Shown here: in pieces, positions 1 to 7,988 of the stretch | Layout: the number at the start of each line of letters is the position of its first letter | Numbering within the stretch: position 1 is the stretch's first letter | NCBI GenBank assembly: GCA_030695925.1 | Contig: JAUYOH010000047.1 | Span: 1 to 37,674 of the forward strand | Reading direction: 5' to 3' | DNA length: 37,674 nucleotides | From: Candidatus Omnitrophota bacterium | GTDB taxonomy: Bacteria > Omnitrophota > Gorgyraeia > Pluralincolimonadales > Pluralincolimonadaceae | Notes under the pieces: generated by a model | The model's database searches: none | Told to the model about the DNA's origin: nothing | The model's input: only the letters and a program-made list of their open reading frames with translations | Program-made: the position numbers and the translations under genes

Positions 1-1
1 T

Positions 2-448
2 CTGGGTTTTATTTTTAGGAACACCAATAACGAGGTCAAAAAAACAGAACTGGTCATATTCCTGACGCCGACGATAATCAGCGGAGATTTCATTGAGCCC
101 ATCCCCGGAATGAAGAGCAGCTCCACTTATCTTGAATATTATGACGGCGCCAGAGACAATGTTTTAAATAATGCGCTATATTATCAGGATGTAAGAGGAA
201 AGATATTGACCGCGGCGATGAAATATGCCTCCGAGTCGCAGAGCAAGATAACCGGCGAGGCGATAGTCTCGTTTTCTCTCGCCTCGGACGGTTCGCTTAC
301 CGGCGACCCGTCGCTGGTAAATGAGGTCCAGCCGGAATTGGCAGAAGTGGCGCTGCGAAGCGTGAAGGGCTCGGCGCCTTTTCCGCCCTTCCCGAAACTT
401 TTGCGCAGAGATACGGAGAATTTTAAGATCAGGATATCTTTTGAATAA
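2..448 (+). CDS. Secretin C-terminal end fused to a TonB C-terminal-like domain (5' partial)
   Basis: The reading frame is open from the first bases, so the start lies outside the window. The first 25 or so residues (LGFIFRNTNNEVKKTELVIF, then LTPTIISGD) match the end of the secretin domain, where a charged stretch leads into a hydrophobic strand and a TP motif. Secretins form the gated outer-membrane pore of type II secretion, type IV pili and related machines. After a linker, the last 75 or so residues look like a TonB C-terminal domain: a GEAIVSFSLASDGSL strand, a helix with ALRSV, then PFPPFP and a closing FKIRISF strand. TonB-C normally sits in the periplasm and contacts outer-membrane or pilotin-type partners. 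Secretins usually end soon after the TP motif or with a short S-domain, so this tail is unusual. The secretin call is fairly sure, the TonB-C call good, and the system it belongs to unknown. Confidence 0.75.
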   Translation: MGFIFRNTNNEVKKTELVIFLTPTIISGDFIEPIPGMKSSSTYLEYYDGARDNVLNNALYYQDVRGKILTAAMKYASESQSKITGEAIVSFSLASDGSLTGDPSLVNEVQPELAEVALRSVKGSAPFPPFPKLLRRDTENFKIRISFE

Positions 449-454
449 ATTCTA

Positions 455-483
455 TTGACAAATCAGTCAATATATGTTATTTT
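455..483 (+). promoter_or_regulatory. Promoter upstream of smc
   Basis: A consensus -35 TTGACA (455-460) is followed after 17 bp by TATTTT (478-483). The -35 is also the left arm of a short inverted repeat, TTGAC-N6-GTCAA (455-470). Transcription would start near 490 and leave a leader of about 78 nt before smc. Confidence 0.55.
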
Positions 484-489
484 CTAGGT

Positions 490-564
490 AAGATTTAAAT
501 TAAATCTTGGCACTCCCCGGCCGAGAATTAACCTTAACGGGTTATTATCGAAAGGGAGGGTGCC
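490..564 (+). promoter_or_regulatory. Structured smc leader that can hide the ribosome binding site
   Basis: Two hairpins can be drawn. The first pairs 490-497 with 501-508 (AAGATTTA/TAAATCTT, 8 bp, 3-nt loop). The second pairs GGCACTC (509-515) with GGGTGCC (558-564), 7 bp with one G-U, closing a loop of about 42 nt. Its right arm overlaps the smc Shine-Dalgarno GGGAGG (554-559), so the fold could limit translation. I do not recognise a known riboswitch in it. Confidence 0.4.
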
Positions 565-567
565 AAT

Positions 568-3500
568 TTGCATTTTAAGAGCCTTGAGCTTTTCGGATTT
601 AAGTCGTTCGCCAACAAGACCGAGTTAAATTTCGAACCCGGTGTCACCGCTATAGTCGGGCCCAACGGCTGCGGCAAATCCAATATCTCCGACGCGATAA
701 AATGGGTCCTCGGAGAGACCTCGGCCAGAGAAATCCGCGGCCTGCGGATGGAAGACGTCATATTCAGCGGCACCGACGGCAAAGAAGCGCTCGGCTTCGC
801 AGAAGTATCCCTCACGATAGTAAACCAGCCAAAGATCCTGCCCACGGAATACGATGAAGTCACGATCACCAGAAGGGTCTTCCGTTCCAGCGAGAGTGAA
901 TATTTCATAAACAAAGTCCCTGTCCGCTTAAAGGACATCGCCGAACTTTTAATGGGCACAGGTATCGGCACCTCCACTTATTCTTTGATGGAACAGGGAA
1001 GGATAGACCAGTTATTGGATTCCCGTCCCGAGGAAAGGCGTTTTGTCTTTGAAGAGGCAGCCGGTATCACCAGATATAAATCCAAGAAAAAAGAGGCCCT
1101 AAGGAAATTAGAGCAGACAGAGGCCAACCTCTTGAGGGTCAATGACGTTATCACCGAAGTCAAGCGCCAGATAAACTCCATAGAGCGGCAGGCAAACAAG
1201 GCGAGAAGATACAAAGAGGACTTTGACAAATTGAAGGAATTCGAGGTCCTTTCCGCCGCGCACGAATTTAGGAAGATCGGACAGGAAGAAGGCAGTGTCT
1301 CATCGGACAAAGATTCTCTCGCGGCAAAAGAGAGCGAGCTGTTTTCTATGATCAACGACCTCGATTCAAAGATGGCCTCTTTACGCGAAGATCTGGCAGG
1401 AGTCGATCAGCGGTTATCCGACGCGAAGGCGAACGTCGTCGATATCGACGGCCAGATAGAAAGGAACAAGGACAAGGCATCATATAATTATGAAAGAGTA
1501 TCCGAACTTAACGCCCGGATAGCCAATTTAGAGAAAGATATAAACGCCAATAGGGCGCGGCTTTCTAATTTAGAAAACGAGGTGTCGCGTCTGAATTCCG
1601 AAGCCAACTCATTTACGGCCAACGAAGAGAATAAAAAAATAGAAATAGAAGAGAAGAGCGTATATCTCGATGCTATAGCCGAAGCCGTCAAGACTTGCCA
1701 ATCGAATATCGAAAAAGCGAAAGCATATGTGGTCGATGTAGCGCAGGGGCAGACACGGACTCATAACGAACTTACGAAGTTGGTCGCAAATACTCAGCAT
1801 TTAAGCGCGCGCCAGAGAAGGATAGAGGTAGAGAAGCGCAAGGTCGAAGAGGAAAGAGCCGCTTCCGGGCAAAAACTGCAGGAATTATCCGCCTTCGTGG
1901 AGAATATATCCAAGGATATCGAAGGATTGAATTGGAAGAAGGCGCAGGCGGAAGGTGATTTAAACACTCTTGGCGAAGAGCTGTCTAATTCGGAGACGCG
2001 GCTGCAGACTTTAAACAGCGAATTGACCGCGGAACAATCGAGGCTTGTATTCCTGGAGGACTTAAAGTCGAGATACGAGGGGTTTTCCTTAGGAGTCAAA
2101 TCCATCCTGAAGGAAGTAGAGAAAGGTTCTCCCGTCTCCGAGGGAATAATAGGGGTGTTGGCCGATCTTATAGAGCCGTTTCAGGGCTATGACAGCGCCG
2201 TTGAGGCCGCTTTAGGCGATTCGGCGCAGGCGATCATCGTGAAGGATAAGGAGACCTCTAAGAAGTTGATAAGATTCCTTGATGAACATTCTTTGGGGCG
2301 CGCGACATTTGTTCCGCTGGAAGGGCTGGGAGGGATAGAGGTAAAGACCGACCTCTTGAATTATATTAAGGCCGGTGAAAATATAAGGCCCGCGCTGTCA
2401 TACCTATTAAACGATGTTTATCTGGCGGAAGACCTGGAATCGGCATTTAACGGCATATCGGGAAAAGCCGCGGGAGTAAGACTGGTCACGAAGAACGGCG
2501 AGGTCGTCGAGAAGAGCCTATTCACCGGAGGTAGGATACCGCGGGATGAGGGCTTCGGACTTATCGGAAGGGACGCGAAGATAAAAGAACTGAAGGTAGA
2601 TACGGAAAGCCTTGAGGCAAAGATCGAAGTCCTTGATAAAGAGATTCACGAAAAGAAGCAACATAGGGACAGCCTGCAGGCTGCCACCAAAACGATAGCG
2701 GAGGATATACACAGGATACAGATCGAGCATGCCAATAAGATAAGTGAAAAGTCGGGCATCGAGGAAGCCGTCGGTAAATTGAACGAGGAGGAGTCACTTC
2801 TTAATCTGGAATTCGACGAGGTAAAGTCCGAGATAGGCATACTTGTAGTGAAGGAAGAGGAATTAAAAAAGGAACTCTCCCAATTAAATTACGAAGACGC
2901 GAAGGTTCAGGAGACCATAAAAGGCAATCAGGATACCATCTCCCTTAAGTTAAAAGAGAGGGAGGATACCCTTGTCCTGATAACGCAGCTGAAGACAAGT
3001 CTCGACTTACTCAAGGATAAAGAGACCTCGGTCCTGAATGCCTTAAATATGATGGCGCGTTCGCTGGACGATGAGAAGACCAGTCTCGGCTCCAAGGAAA
3101 GCGAGATAGAGCAGTCAAAGGCCAAGATATCGGAGCTCCGGATCGAATCCGAGCAACTTACCAAGAACAATGAGACGCTGCTCGCCGGCAGGTCGACAGC
3201 GCAGGAAGATTCCCTTAAAATTTTAGAGGAAAGAAAGGTATCGGCGGATTCGATAACGAAACAGGAATTCGAAGTCAGGGATGTTCAAAAGCGGCTTGAG
3301 GAGATAAGGGGTCAGGTACATACTCTTAACGTGAAGACGACGGAATTTAATTATAAGAAGAGCGGTTTACGCGACAGGTTAGTGCAAGTTTATAAGATAG
3401 AATTAGATTTGGAGCAGGTTACGATACCTGAGGATACGAATTGGGAGGAGACAAACGGTAAGATAGGAGTTTTGAGGTCGAAACTTGACCAGATGGGTCC

Positions 3501-4122
3501 TGTCAATCTCGTCGCCATAGAGGAACATCAGGAATTGCAGGAGAGGTATACTTTCCTTACGACACAGCAGCAGGACCTGTTGCTTGCCAAGGATGATCTA
3601 CATAAGGCGATCAACAAGATCAATAGGACCACAAGAGAACTCTTCCTCGAGACCTTCGAGAAGATACAGGTCGAGTTCAGGAATATGTTCAGGATGCTCT
3701 TCGGCGGCGGCGACGCGGAACTGATGCTTATCGACCAATCGGACATATTAGAGAGCGGCATAGAGATAATTGCGAGGCCTCCGGGCAAGAAGCCACAGTC
3801 TATCTCGCTTTTATCCGGCGGCGAGCGTTCGATGACGGCGATATCGCTCCTCTTCGCTATATTCAAGGTAAAGCCGAGCCCGTTCTGCGTCTTAGATGAG
3901 ATGGACGCGGCATTAGACGAGTCAAATATCGACAGATTCTGCAAGGTCTTAAGAGATTTCGTTAAGACATCACAGTTTATTATGATCACCCATAACAAGA
4001 AGACGATTTCGGTTGCGGACGTCATGTACGGGATCACTATGGAGGAGTCCGGTGTATCGAAGATCGTTTCGGTTAAATTTTCAGATGAGGTGGAGGCGAA
4101 GACCGTAAATGCGACACATTAA
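568..4122 (+). CDS. smc: Chromosome segregation protein SMC
   Basis: The 1184-residue length is typical of bacterial SMC, the ATPase that forms a ring with ScpA/ScpB and organises and separates chromosomes in the nucleoid. The N-terminal head has Walker A GPNGCGKSN at about residues 31-39. Two long charged coiled coils (about 170-500 and 680-1000) flank a hinge at about 520-650 (GIIGVLADLIEP to FTGGRIPR). The C-terminal head has the signature LLSGGERSM near 1081 and Walker B CVLDEMDAAL near 1107. The start is TTG at 568, chosen because GGGAGG lies 8 nt upstream and the protein then begins MHFKSLELFGFKSF, the normal SMC N-terminus. It has its own promoter and a leader that may mask the ribosome binding site. 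scpA and scpB are not nearby. Confidence 0.97.
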   Translation: MHFKSLELFGFKSFANKTELNFEPGVTAIVGPNGCGKSNISDAIKWVLGETSAREIRGLRMEDVIFSGTDGKEALGFAEVSLTIVNQPKILPTEYDEVTITRRVFRSSESEYFINKVPVRLKDIAELLMGTGIGTSTYSLMEQGRIDQLLDSRPEERRFVFEEAAGITRYKSKKKEALRKLEQTEANLLRVNDVITEVKRQINSIERQANKARRYKEDFDKLKEFEVLSAAHEFRKIGQEEGSVSSDKDSLAAKESELFSMINDLDSKMASLREDLAGVDQRLSDAKANVVDIDGQIERNKDKASYNYERVSELNARIANLEKDINANRARLSNLENEVSRLNSEANSFTANEENKKIEIEEKSVYLDAIAEAVKTCQSNIEKAKAYVVDVAQGQTRTHNELTKLVANTQHLSARQRRIEVEKRKVEEERAASGQKLQELSAFVENISKDIEGLNWKKAQAEGDLNTLGEELSNSETRLQTLNSELTAEQSRLVFLEDLKSRYEGFSLGVKSILKEVEKGSPVSEGIIGVLADLIEPFQGYDSAVEAALGDSAQAIIVKDKETSKKLIRFLDEHSLGRATFVPLEGLGGIEVKTDLLNYIKAGENIRPALSYLLNDVYLAEDLESAFNGISGKAAGVRLVTKNGEVVEKSLFTGGRIPRDEGFGLIGRDAKIKELKVDTESLEAKIEVLDKEIHEKKQHRDSLQAATKTIAEDIHRIQIEHANKISEKSGIEEAVGKLNEEESLLNLEFDEVKSEIGILVVKEEELKKELSQLNYEDAKVQETIKGNQDTISLKLKEREDTLVLITQLKTSLDLLKDKETSVLNALNMMARSLDDEKTSLGSKESEIEQSKAKISELRIESEQLTKNNETLLAGRSTAQEDSLKILEERKVSADSITKQEFEVRDVQKRLEEIRGQVHTLNVKTTEFNYKKSGLRDRLVQVYKIELDLEQVTIPEDTNWEETNGKIGVLRSKLDQMGPVNLVAIEEHQELQERYTFLTTQQQDLLLAKDDLHKAINKINRTTRELFLETFEKIQVEFRNMFRMLFGGGDAELMLIDQSDILESGIEIIARPPGKKPQSISLLSGGERSMTAISLLFAIFKVKPSPFCVLDEMDAALDESNIDRFCKVLRDFVKTSQFIMITHNKKTISVADVMYGITMEESGVSKIVSVKFSDEVEAKTVNATH

Positions 4123-4150
4123 ATGCGCCGCATTTAGATCATCTTGATCT
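4121..4150. repeat. Inverted repeats at the smc / GGDEF convergent junction
   Basis: AAATGCG-c-CGCATTT (4121-4135) is followed directly by AGATCA-tct-TGATCT (4136-4150). These overlap the last bases of both convergent genes. There is no T-tract on either side, so a role as a two-way terminator is only possible, not shown. Confidence 0.35.
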
Positions 4151-5308
4151 ATAGGCGCAGACCCGGTTTTTGCCGGTTCTTTTGGCCTCGTACAGCGCCA
4201 TGTCAGCCAGATAGATCAATTTTTCCTTATCGAGCGCGTCTTCCGGGTAGGTAGCCAGGCCGGCGCTTATCGTCAGGTTCTTGGTCGGCTGGACATCCTG
4301 GCCTTTAAACTGGTATGCCTCGATGGCTTTCCTTAGATTTTCGGTTATCTCAAACGCCTTGCCGTTCGCGACATTAGGCAGTATCACCGCGAATTCCTCG
4401 CCGCCGTAACGCGCGACTTCCCCCTGGCCATCGCAGGTGGTCTTTAATATTCTCGCGATCTCGCGCAATAGCTGGTCTCCCATCTGATGGCCTAAGGCGT
4501 CATTATAATTTTTGAAGTTATCGATATCGAACATGATAAGGGAAACAGGCGCCTTGTTTTCGTATGCCTTTTTCAGTTCCTCGGTCAAAAGATATTGAAA
4601 ATAACCATGGTTCCACAGCCGTGTGAGGGAATCTGTATTAGCTTCATAGACCATCTGTTCATAAAGGCGCGAGTTCTCGATAGCGAGCCCACCGTGGTTG
4701 GCGAACATCGTCAGAGTCCTTATATCGTCTTTTGTTATGGGTTTTTTGGTAAAGATGTTATCGGCAAGGATCACGGCCACGACCTTGTCTTTCGCTTTTA
4801 ACGGCACCGTGACGAAATACTCGGTCTTAAGGGTCTGGAGGACGGGATCATGCGCGAGTTTCTGGCGCGCCTCCTCGGTAGTGACCTCAAAGGTCATCCC
4901 CTCCAGCACGCTTAACGCTAGGACACCCGCGTCTTCACGCAACGGTATCTTGATGCCGCGGACGATCTTATCCAATTCCGAGCCGCCTTTCTTATAGTGA
5001 CGGTATCGGGCTATGAGGTCTTCCAGCGTCATCTTTTCGGTCTCGATCTTTGTCCAGATACGCCCGGCGTCTTCTCCCGAATGCGGGCCTATTCCCATCT
5101 TGCCCTCAAGGGTGTTGTCTTCCTCGTTTACGAGAAAGAGCATAGCCCTGTTGAAGCCGAGCCCTTCATGCGCGGTCACGCCGGTCAATATTATAAAGAG
5201 GATCTCCTCAAGTTTTAACGTCGAGCGCATAGCGTTGCCGATCTCATAGAATATACTCAGTTCCGCCCGTATCCTGTCCAGCATTTCCTGCAGATTTTTC
5301 TTTTCCAT
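4139..5308 (-). CDS. GAF-GGDEF protein, probable diguanylate cyclase
   Basis: The product is about 389 residues. A short N-terminal helix leads into a GAF-like sensory region (about 25-195, SIFYEIGNAMRSTLKLEEIL onward), then a GGDEF domain (about 215-385) with NTDSLTRLWNHGYF, FDIDNFKNYND and the active-site motif RYGGEEFAVILP. GGDEF domains join two GTP into c-di-GMP. The GGEEF form is catalytically competent, and I saw no RxxD inhibitory site just upstream. No membrane segment is visible, so it is likely cytosolic. I start it at ATG 5308 (MEKKNLQEML) rather than TTG 5347, because TTG 5347 is itself the first base of a -35 element and the matching -10 lies between the two candidates. The gene converges on smc. 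Confidence 0.88.
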   Translation of the reverse strand: MEKKNLQEMLDRIRAELSIFYEIGNAMRSTLKLEEILFIILTGVTAHEGLGFNRAMLFLVNEEDNTLEGKMGIGPHSGEDAGRIWTKIETEKMTLEDLIARYRHYKKGGSELDKIVRGIKIPLREDAGVLALSVLEGMTFEVTTEEARQKLAHDPVLQTLKTEYFVTVPLKAKDKVVAVILADNIFTKKPITKDDIRTLTMFANHGGLAIENSRLYEQMVYEANTDSLTRLWNHGYFQYLLTEELKKAYENKAPVSLIMFDIDNFKNYNDALGHQMGDQLLREIARILKTTCDGQGEVARYGGEEFAVILPNVANGKAFEITENLRKAIEAYQFKGQDVQPTKNLTISAGLATYPEDALDKEKLIYLADMALYEAKRTGKNRVCAYRSR

Positions 5309-5318
5309 AATAGCGCTT

Positions 5319-5347
5319 ATGATACCCCATAAGGGCCGGCTTGTCAA
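5319..5347 (-). promoter_or_regulatory. Promoter of the GGDEF gene
   Basis: On the minus strand TTGACA (5347-5342) is followed after exactly 17 bp by TATCAT (5324-5319). Only 10 nt separate the -10 from ATG 5308, so the transcript would be leaderless or have a leader of a few bases. No good Shine-Dalgarno precedes the ATG, which fits. Confidence 0.65.
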
Positions 5348-5363
5348 GTTTCGACGGGAAAAG

Positions 5364-5378
5364 GATTAAAAGCCTTGA
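5364..5378 (+). repeat. 15-bp direct repeat, left edge of the accessory island
   Basis: GATTAAAAGCCTTGA here is identical to 13786-13800. The two copies sit at the two edges of the AT-richer island, and both lie at the -35 of a plus-strand promoter-like sequence. Confidence 0.5.
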
Positions 5379-5403
5379 AGGTGCGGTATTATAGGGATAT
5401 AAT
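5375..5403 (+). promoter_or_regulatory. Promoter-like sequence at the left island edge
   Basis: TTGAAG (5375-5380), a 17-bp spacer, then a perfect TATAAT (5398-5403). Downstream come AAGGAG (5414-5419) and an ATG at 5431 that opens only 15 codons (stop at 5478). It may be the start of a gene lost at the insertion, or it may drive the toxin-antitoxin pair. Confidence 0.45.
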
Positions 5404-5474
5404 AACATATCGTAAGGAGAGAGTCTTGGGATGCTTAATGTGCCTTACTCTGTATGGCAAATATTTAGATTTAT

Positions 5475-5491
5475 ATAGAAATTATTTCTAT
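5475..5491. promoter_or_regulatory. 17-bp palindrome, candidate operator of the toxin-antitoxin pair
   Basis: ATAGAAATTATTTCTAT is a perfect odd palindrome (8-bp arms around one T), placed 35 bp before the ATG of a gene whose product carries an HTH-like N-terminus. This is the expected place for an autoregulatory site. Confidence 0.45.
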
Positions 5492-5526
5492 TTAACTATG
5501 GATGGATCTAAGGTAAAATAATTCAT

Positions 5527-6669
5527 ATGAGTCGAGTAACTATAAAATCTGAGATGTTGAGCTGGGCTTGTGAGAGGTCTGGCCAGAGCGCGGAGAACAT
5601 GCGCAAGAGATTTCCAAAGTTTGATCTTTGGAATCTTGGAGAGGCGAGTCCTACACTTAAACAACTGGAACGCTTTGCTAAGGCTACATATACACCTATC
5701 GGATTTTTATTCCTTCAAAAGCCACCCATTGAGACTGTCCCGATTCCGGATTTTCGTAATGTTGGTGGCGGGCATGTCGGGCATCCAAGTCCGGATTTGC
5801 TTGATACCATTTACATTTGCCAGCAGCGACAAGAATGGTATCGCGAGTTTGTACGATCCACTGGCGAAAAACCTCTTCCATTTGTAGGTTCCGTTAGCCA
5901 AACAAATAGTATTGAGAAAATTGCAGAAAGTATTCGACATGCACTTGGATTTGACATCGAAGAACGTCGTCAAACGCCAACGTGGACTGACGCATTGCGC
6001 CGCTTCATTGAACAGGCGGATGTGCTTGGGATTTTAATCATGGTGAGTGGCGTTGTCGGAAACAATAATCGGCGTAAACTCGATCCGCAAGAGTTTCGGG
6101 GTTTTGCTTTGGTGGATAACCTCGCACCGCTTGTGTTTATTAATGGTTCTGATACTAAAGCAGCTCAGATGTTTACCCTTGCTCATGAGTTGACTCATAT
6201 TTGGATTGGGCAATCTGCTGTTTCTGATGCACAGGCAGTGCAGATACCTGAAAATCAAATTGAGCGTTGGTGCAATTTGGTTGCTGCAGAACTTCTCGTG
6301 CCTCTTTCCGCATTACGCAGCGAATATAAGAAAAATAATAAATTGACTGATGAAATTAACCGTCTCGCCCGGTGTTTTAAGGTTAGTACGCTAGTAGTCT
6401 TACGCCGAATTCACGATGCGGGTGGACTTACAAAAGAACAATTCTGGAAAGCTTATCATGAAGAACTGGAAAGGTTAGGAAATCTTCCTTCGGGAAGCGG
6501 CGGCAATTTCTATCTAACGCAGGCAGCACGTGTCAGCAAACGTTTTGCCCGGGCGCTTGTTGCCAGTACGCTTGAGGGGCAGACTCTGCATCGCGATGCA
6601 TTTCGTATGCTTGGATTTTCAAAGCTTGAGACCTTCAAAGATCTTGGACGAAGTTTGGGGATAGCCTGA
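5527..6669 (+). CDS. ImmA/IrrE-family metallopeptidase with N-terminal HTH-like region (antitoxin-like partner)
   Basis: This 380-residue protein belongs to the long ImmA/IrrE class (COG2856 type). The N-terminus (about 1-65) resembles an XRE-like helical region (WACERSGQSAENMRKRFPKF, then PTLKQLERFAKATYTPIGFL). The zinc-peptidase core carries HELTH at residues 220-224 (AHELTHIWIG) and a downstream Glu near 255 in CNLVAAELLVP, the usual ligand set. Known relatives cleave repressors or act as the regulatory half of toxin-antitoxin-like pairs. The TGA stop overlaps the ATG of the PIN gene by one base, so the two are translationally coupled. A 17-bp palindrome lies upstream. The sequence is AT-richer than the flanking core genes, which fits acquisition by transfer. 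Confidence 0.85.
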   Translation: MSRVTIKSEMLSWACERSGQSAENMRKRFPKFDLWNLGEASPTLKQLERFAKATYTPIGFLFLQKPPIETVPIPDFRNVGGGHVGHPSPDLLDTIYICQQRQEWYREFVRSTGEKPLPFVGSVSQTNSIEKIAESIRHALGFDIEERRQTPTWTDALRRFIEQADVLGILIMVSGVVGNNNRRKLDPQEFRGFALVDNLAPLVFINGSDTKAAQMFTLAHELTHIWIGQSAVSDAQAVQIPENQIERWCNLVAAELLVPLSALRSEYKKNNKLTDEINRLARCFKVSTLVVLRRIHDAGGLTKEQFWKAYHEELERLGNLPSGSGGNFYLTQAARVSKRFARALVASTLEGQTLHRDAFRMLGFSKLETFKDLGRSLGIA

Positions 6670-7163
6670 TGGCATATTTACTCGATGCTAATGTTTTCAT
6701 ACAGGCGAAAAACCTTCACTATGGTCTTGATTTTTGTCCGGCGTTCTGGGAGTGGCTAATAGCGAATAATACGGCTAAACTAGTCTTTAGTATCGAAAAG
6801 GTTGGCGATGAAATTAATGCTGGTGCGGATGAACTTGCTGTTTGGGCGACACAGCGCGGAGCAGATTTTTTTCTTAAGCCGGATGTTACGATATTACCTG
6901 CACTTAGCTCAGTTAGCACTTGGGCAGCGAGTCAAAGTTACGAACCCGTTGCTGTAAATACATTCCTCCAGGTTGCTGATTACTACTTGGTAGCTCATGC
7001 TCTTGCCCATGGACATACAGTTGTAACACATGAAAAAATGTATAGTTCAATGAAGAAGATAGGTATTCCTAACGCGTGTATCAGCCTCAAAATTAAGTTT
7101 ATGACGCCGTATGAAATGCTTCGCCATGAGCGGGCACGTTTTGTCCTTGGTTCCCGAGGTTAG
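6669..7163 (+). CDS. PIN-domain ribonuclease-like protein (DUF4411 type), putative toxin
   Basis: This is a 164-residue protein with a PIN-like fold: an N-terminal strand with the first acidic residue at Asp6 (AYLLDANVFIQA), acidic residues around 43-48 (EKVGDE), and ADYYLVAHALAHGHTVVTHE at about 103-122 giving Asp104 as a further metal ligand. PIN domains are Mg-dependent RNases and the commonest toxin class. The DUF4411 subgroup is repeatedly found directly after ImmA/IrrE genes, as here. The gene starts inside the stop of its partner. The toxin assignment comes from family and context; the RNA target is unknown. Confidence 0.8.
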   Translation: MAYLLDANVFIQAKNLHYGLDFCPAFWEWLIANNTAKLVFSIEKVGDEINAGADELAVWATQRGADFFLKPDVTILPALSSVSTWAASQSYEPVAVNTFLQVADYYLVAHALAHGHTVVTHEKMYSSMKKIGIPNACISLKIKFMTPYEMLRHERARFVLGSRG

Positions 7164-7285
7164 TTTGCTAGGGAGGTCATTAAACAGGTTATAATCTCGT
7201 TCAGCCAGCGACCCTAAGATATAATTTTTGCACCGTGCAGTTGGTTTATTCCGACACTTTATTATTGAAAAAGTAGGAGAAGGGT

Positions 7286-7678
7286 ATGAAAAAAATCATA
7301 GCTTTTGTTGTAACCGGAATATTTTTATTACAAGGATGCGCTACTACCGAAGGCATAAAGAAGCTTGAAGAACAAGGGTCAAAACAAGTTTTTGCTGCAA
7401 ATTTCGAGAAGGTATGGGAGGCTGCTCGTTTCGCCTGTAGCAATAGTGAATTGACCATTAATGAAGCTAACAAAGATCAAGGCTATATTAGTGCAAGTGC
7501 ACCCCTTAGGCCACAATCGTGGGGAGAACTTGTTGGGATTTGGGTAAGTAAGAAGACGGATAATTCCACTGAGGTTAAGGTGGTTAGTCGAAGAGTAGGG
7601 CCGGCATTGCTTTTTTGGTATAATTGGGAAAAACCAGTGCTTGAGGCTATAGATGCTTATATAAAGTCACATCCATGA
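7286..7678 (+). CDS. Small predicted lipoprotein
   Basis: The 130-residue product has a lipoprotein signal: MKK, a hydrophobic core IIAFVVTGIFL, then lipobox LLQGC with Cys18 as the lipid site. The mature part (about 110 residues) has FEKVWEAARFA, ISASAPLRP and a closing KVVSRRVGPALLFWYNWEK stretch, resembling small alpha/beta lipoproteins of the DUF3568 or BamC-like kind, but I do not assign a named family. AGGAGAAGG lies just before the ATG. It stands alone in the island, 120 bp after the PIN gene, with a TATAAT-like sequence near 7219. Confidence 0.75.
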   Translation: MKKIIAFVVTGIFLLQGCATTEGIKKLEEQGSKQVFAANFEKVWEAARFACSNSELTINEANKDQGYISASAPLRPQSWGELVGIWVSKKTDNSTEVKVVSRRVGPALLFWYNWEKPVLEAIDAYIKSHP

Positions 7679-7988
7679 TTTTATCAATTTTTTGTAATGA
7701 TTTGAATATGCCAATCAAACCTATTAGTGTCAAGATTGTTATAAAATCCATTCTTTTAGCCGTTCCTTACGTGCGGTCTAAAAAAGGTCTGAAGGCATAC
7801 ACTCTGGTATAACCCCTGTCTTACTACCCTTGCCATAGAGCTTTTTGCCCTTCGCCGCCCACATTAATCTTAATTGACAGGGGGTTATAAAAGCTATACA
7901 ATTTATCTACATACTAGCCACAAAGGCGTGGCAAATGAAAGTGTTTAAATAGATTCTTATCCGAACAACAACCTCAAAGGAATTATTT
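7679..7988. other. 310-bp intergenic stretch with a promoter and a spaced inverted repeat
   Basis: No convincing gene. It holds an inverted repeat, TATAACCCCTGTC (7808-7820) against GACAGGGGGTTATA (7876-7889), arms matching apart from one extra G/C, loop 55 nt. The right arm overlaps the promoter of the next gene, so it could be a binding site, or the ends of a small decayed element. Confidence 0.45.
7874..7902 (+). promoter_or_regulatory. Promoter of the DUF2085 operon
   Basis: TTGACA (7874-7879), a 17-bp spacer and TACAAT (7897-7902). Transcription would start near 7909, about 80 nt before the TTG start. The right arm of the spaced inverted repeat lies across the -35 and spacer. Confidence 0.55.

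Noticed and set aside
5309-5347. TTG 5347 as start of the GGDEF protein
   Set aside because: It lies on the -35 of a strong promoter whose -10 is downstream of it, so the codon would not be in the transcript.
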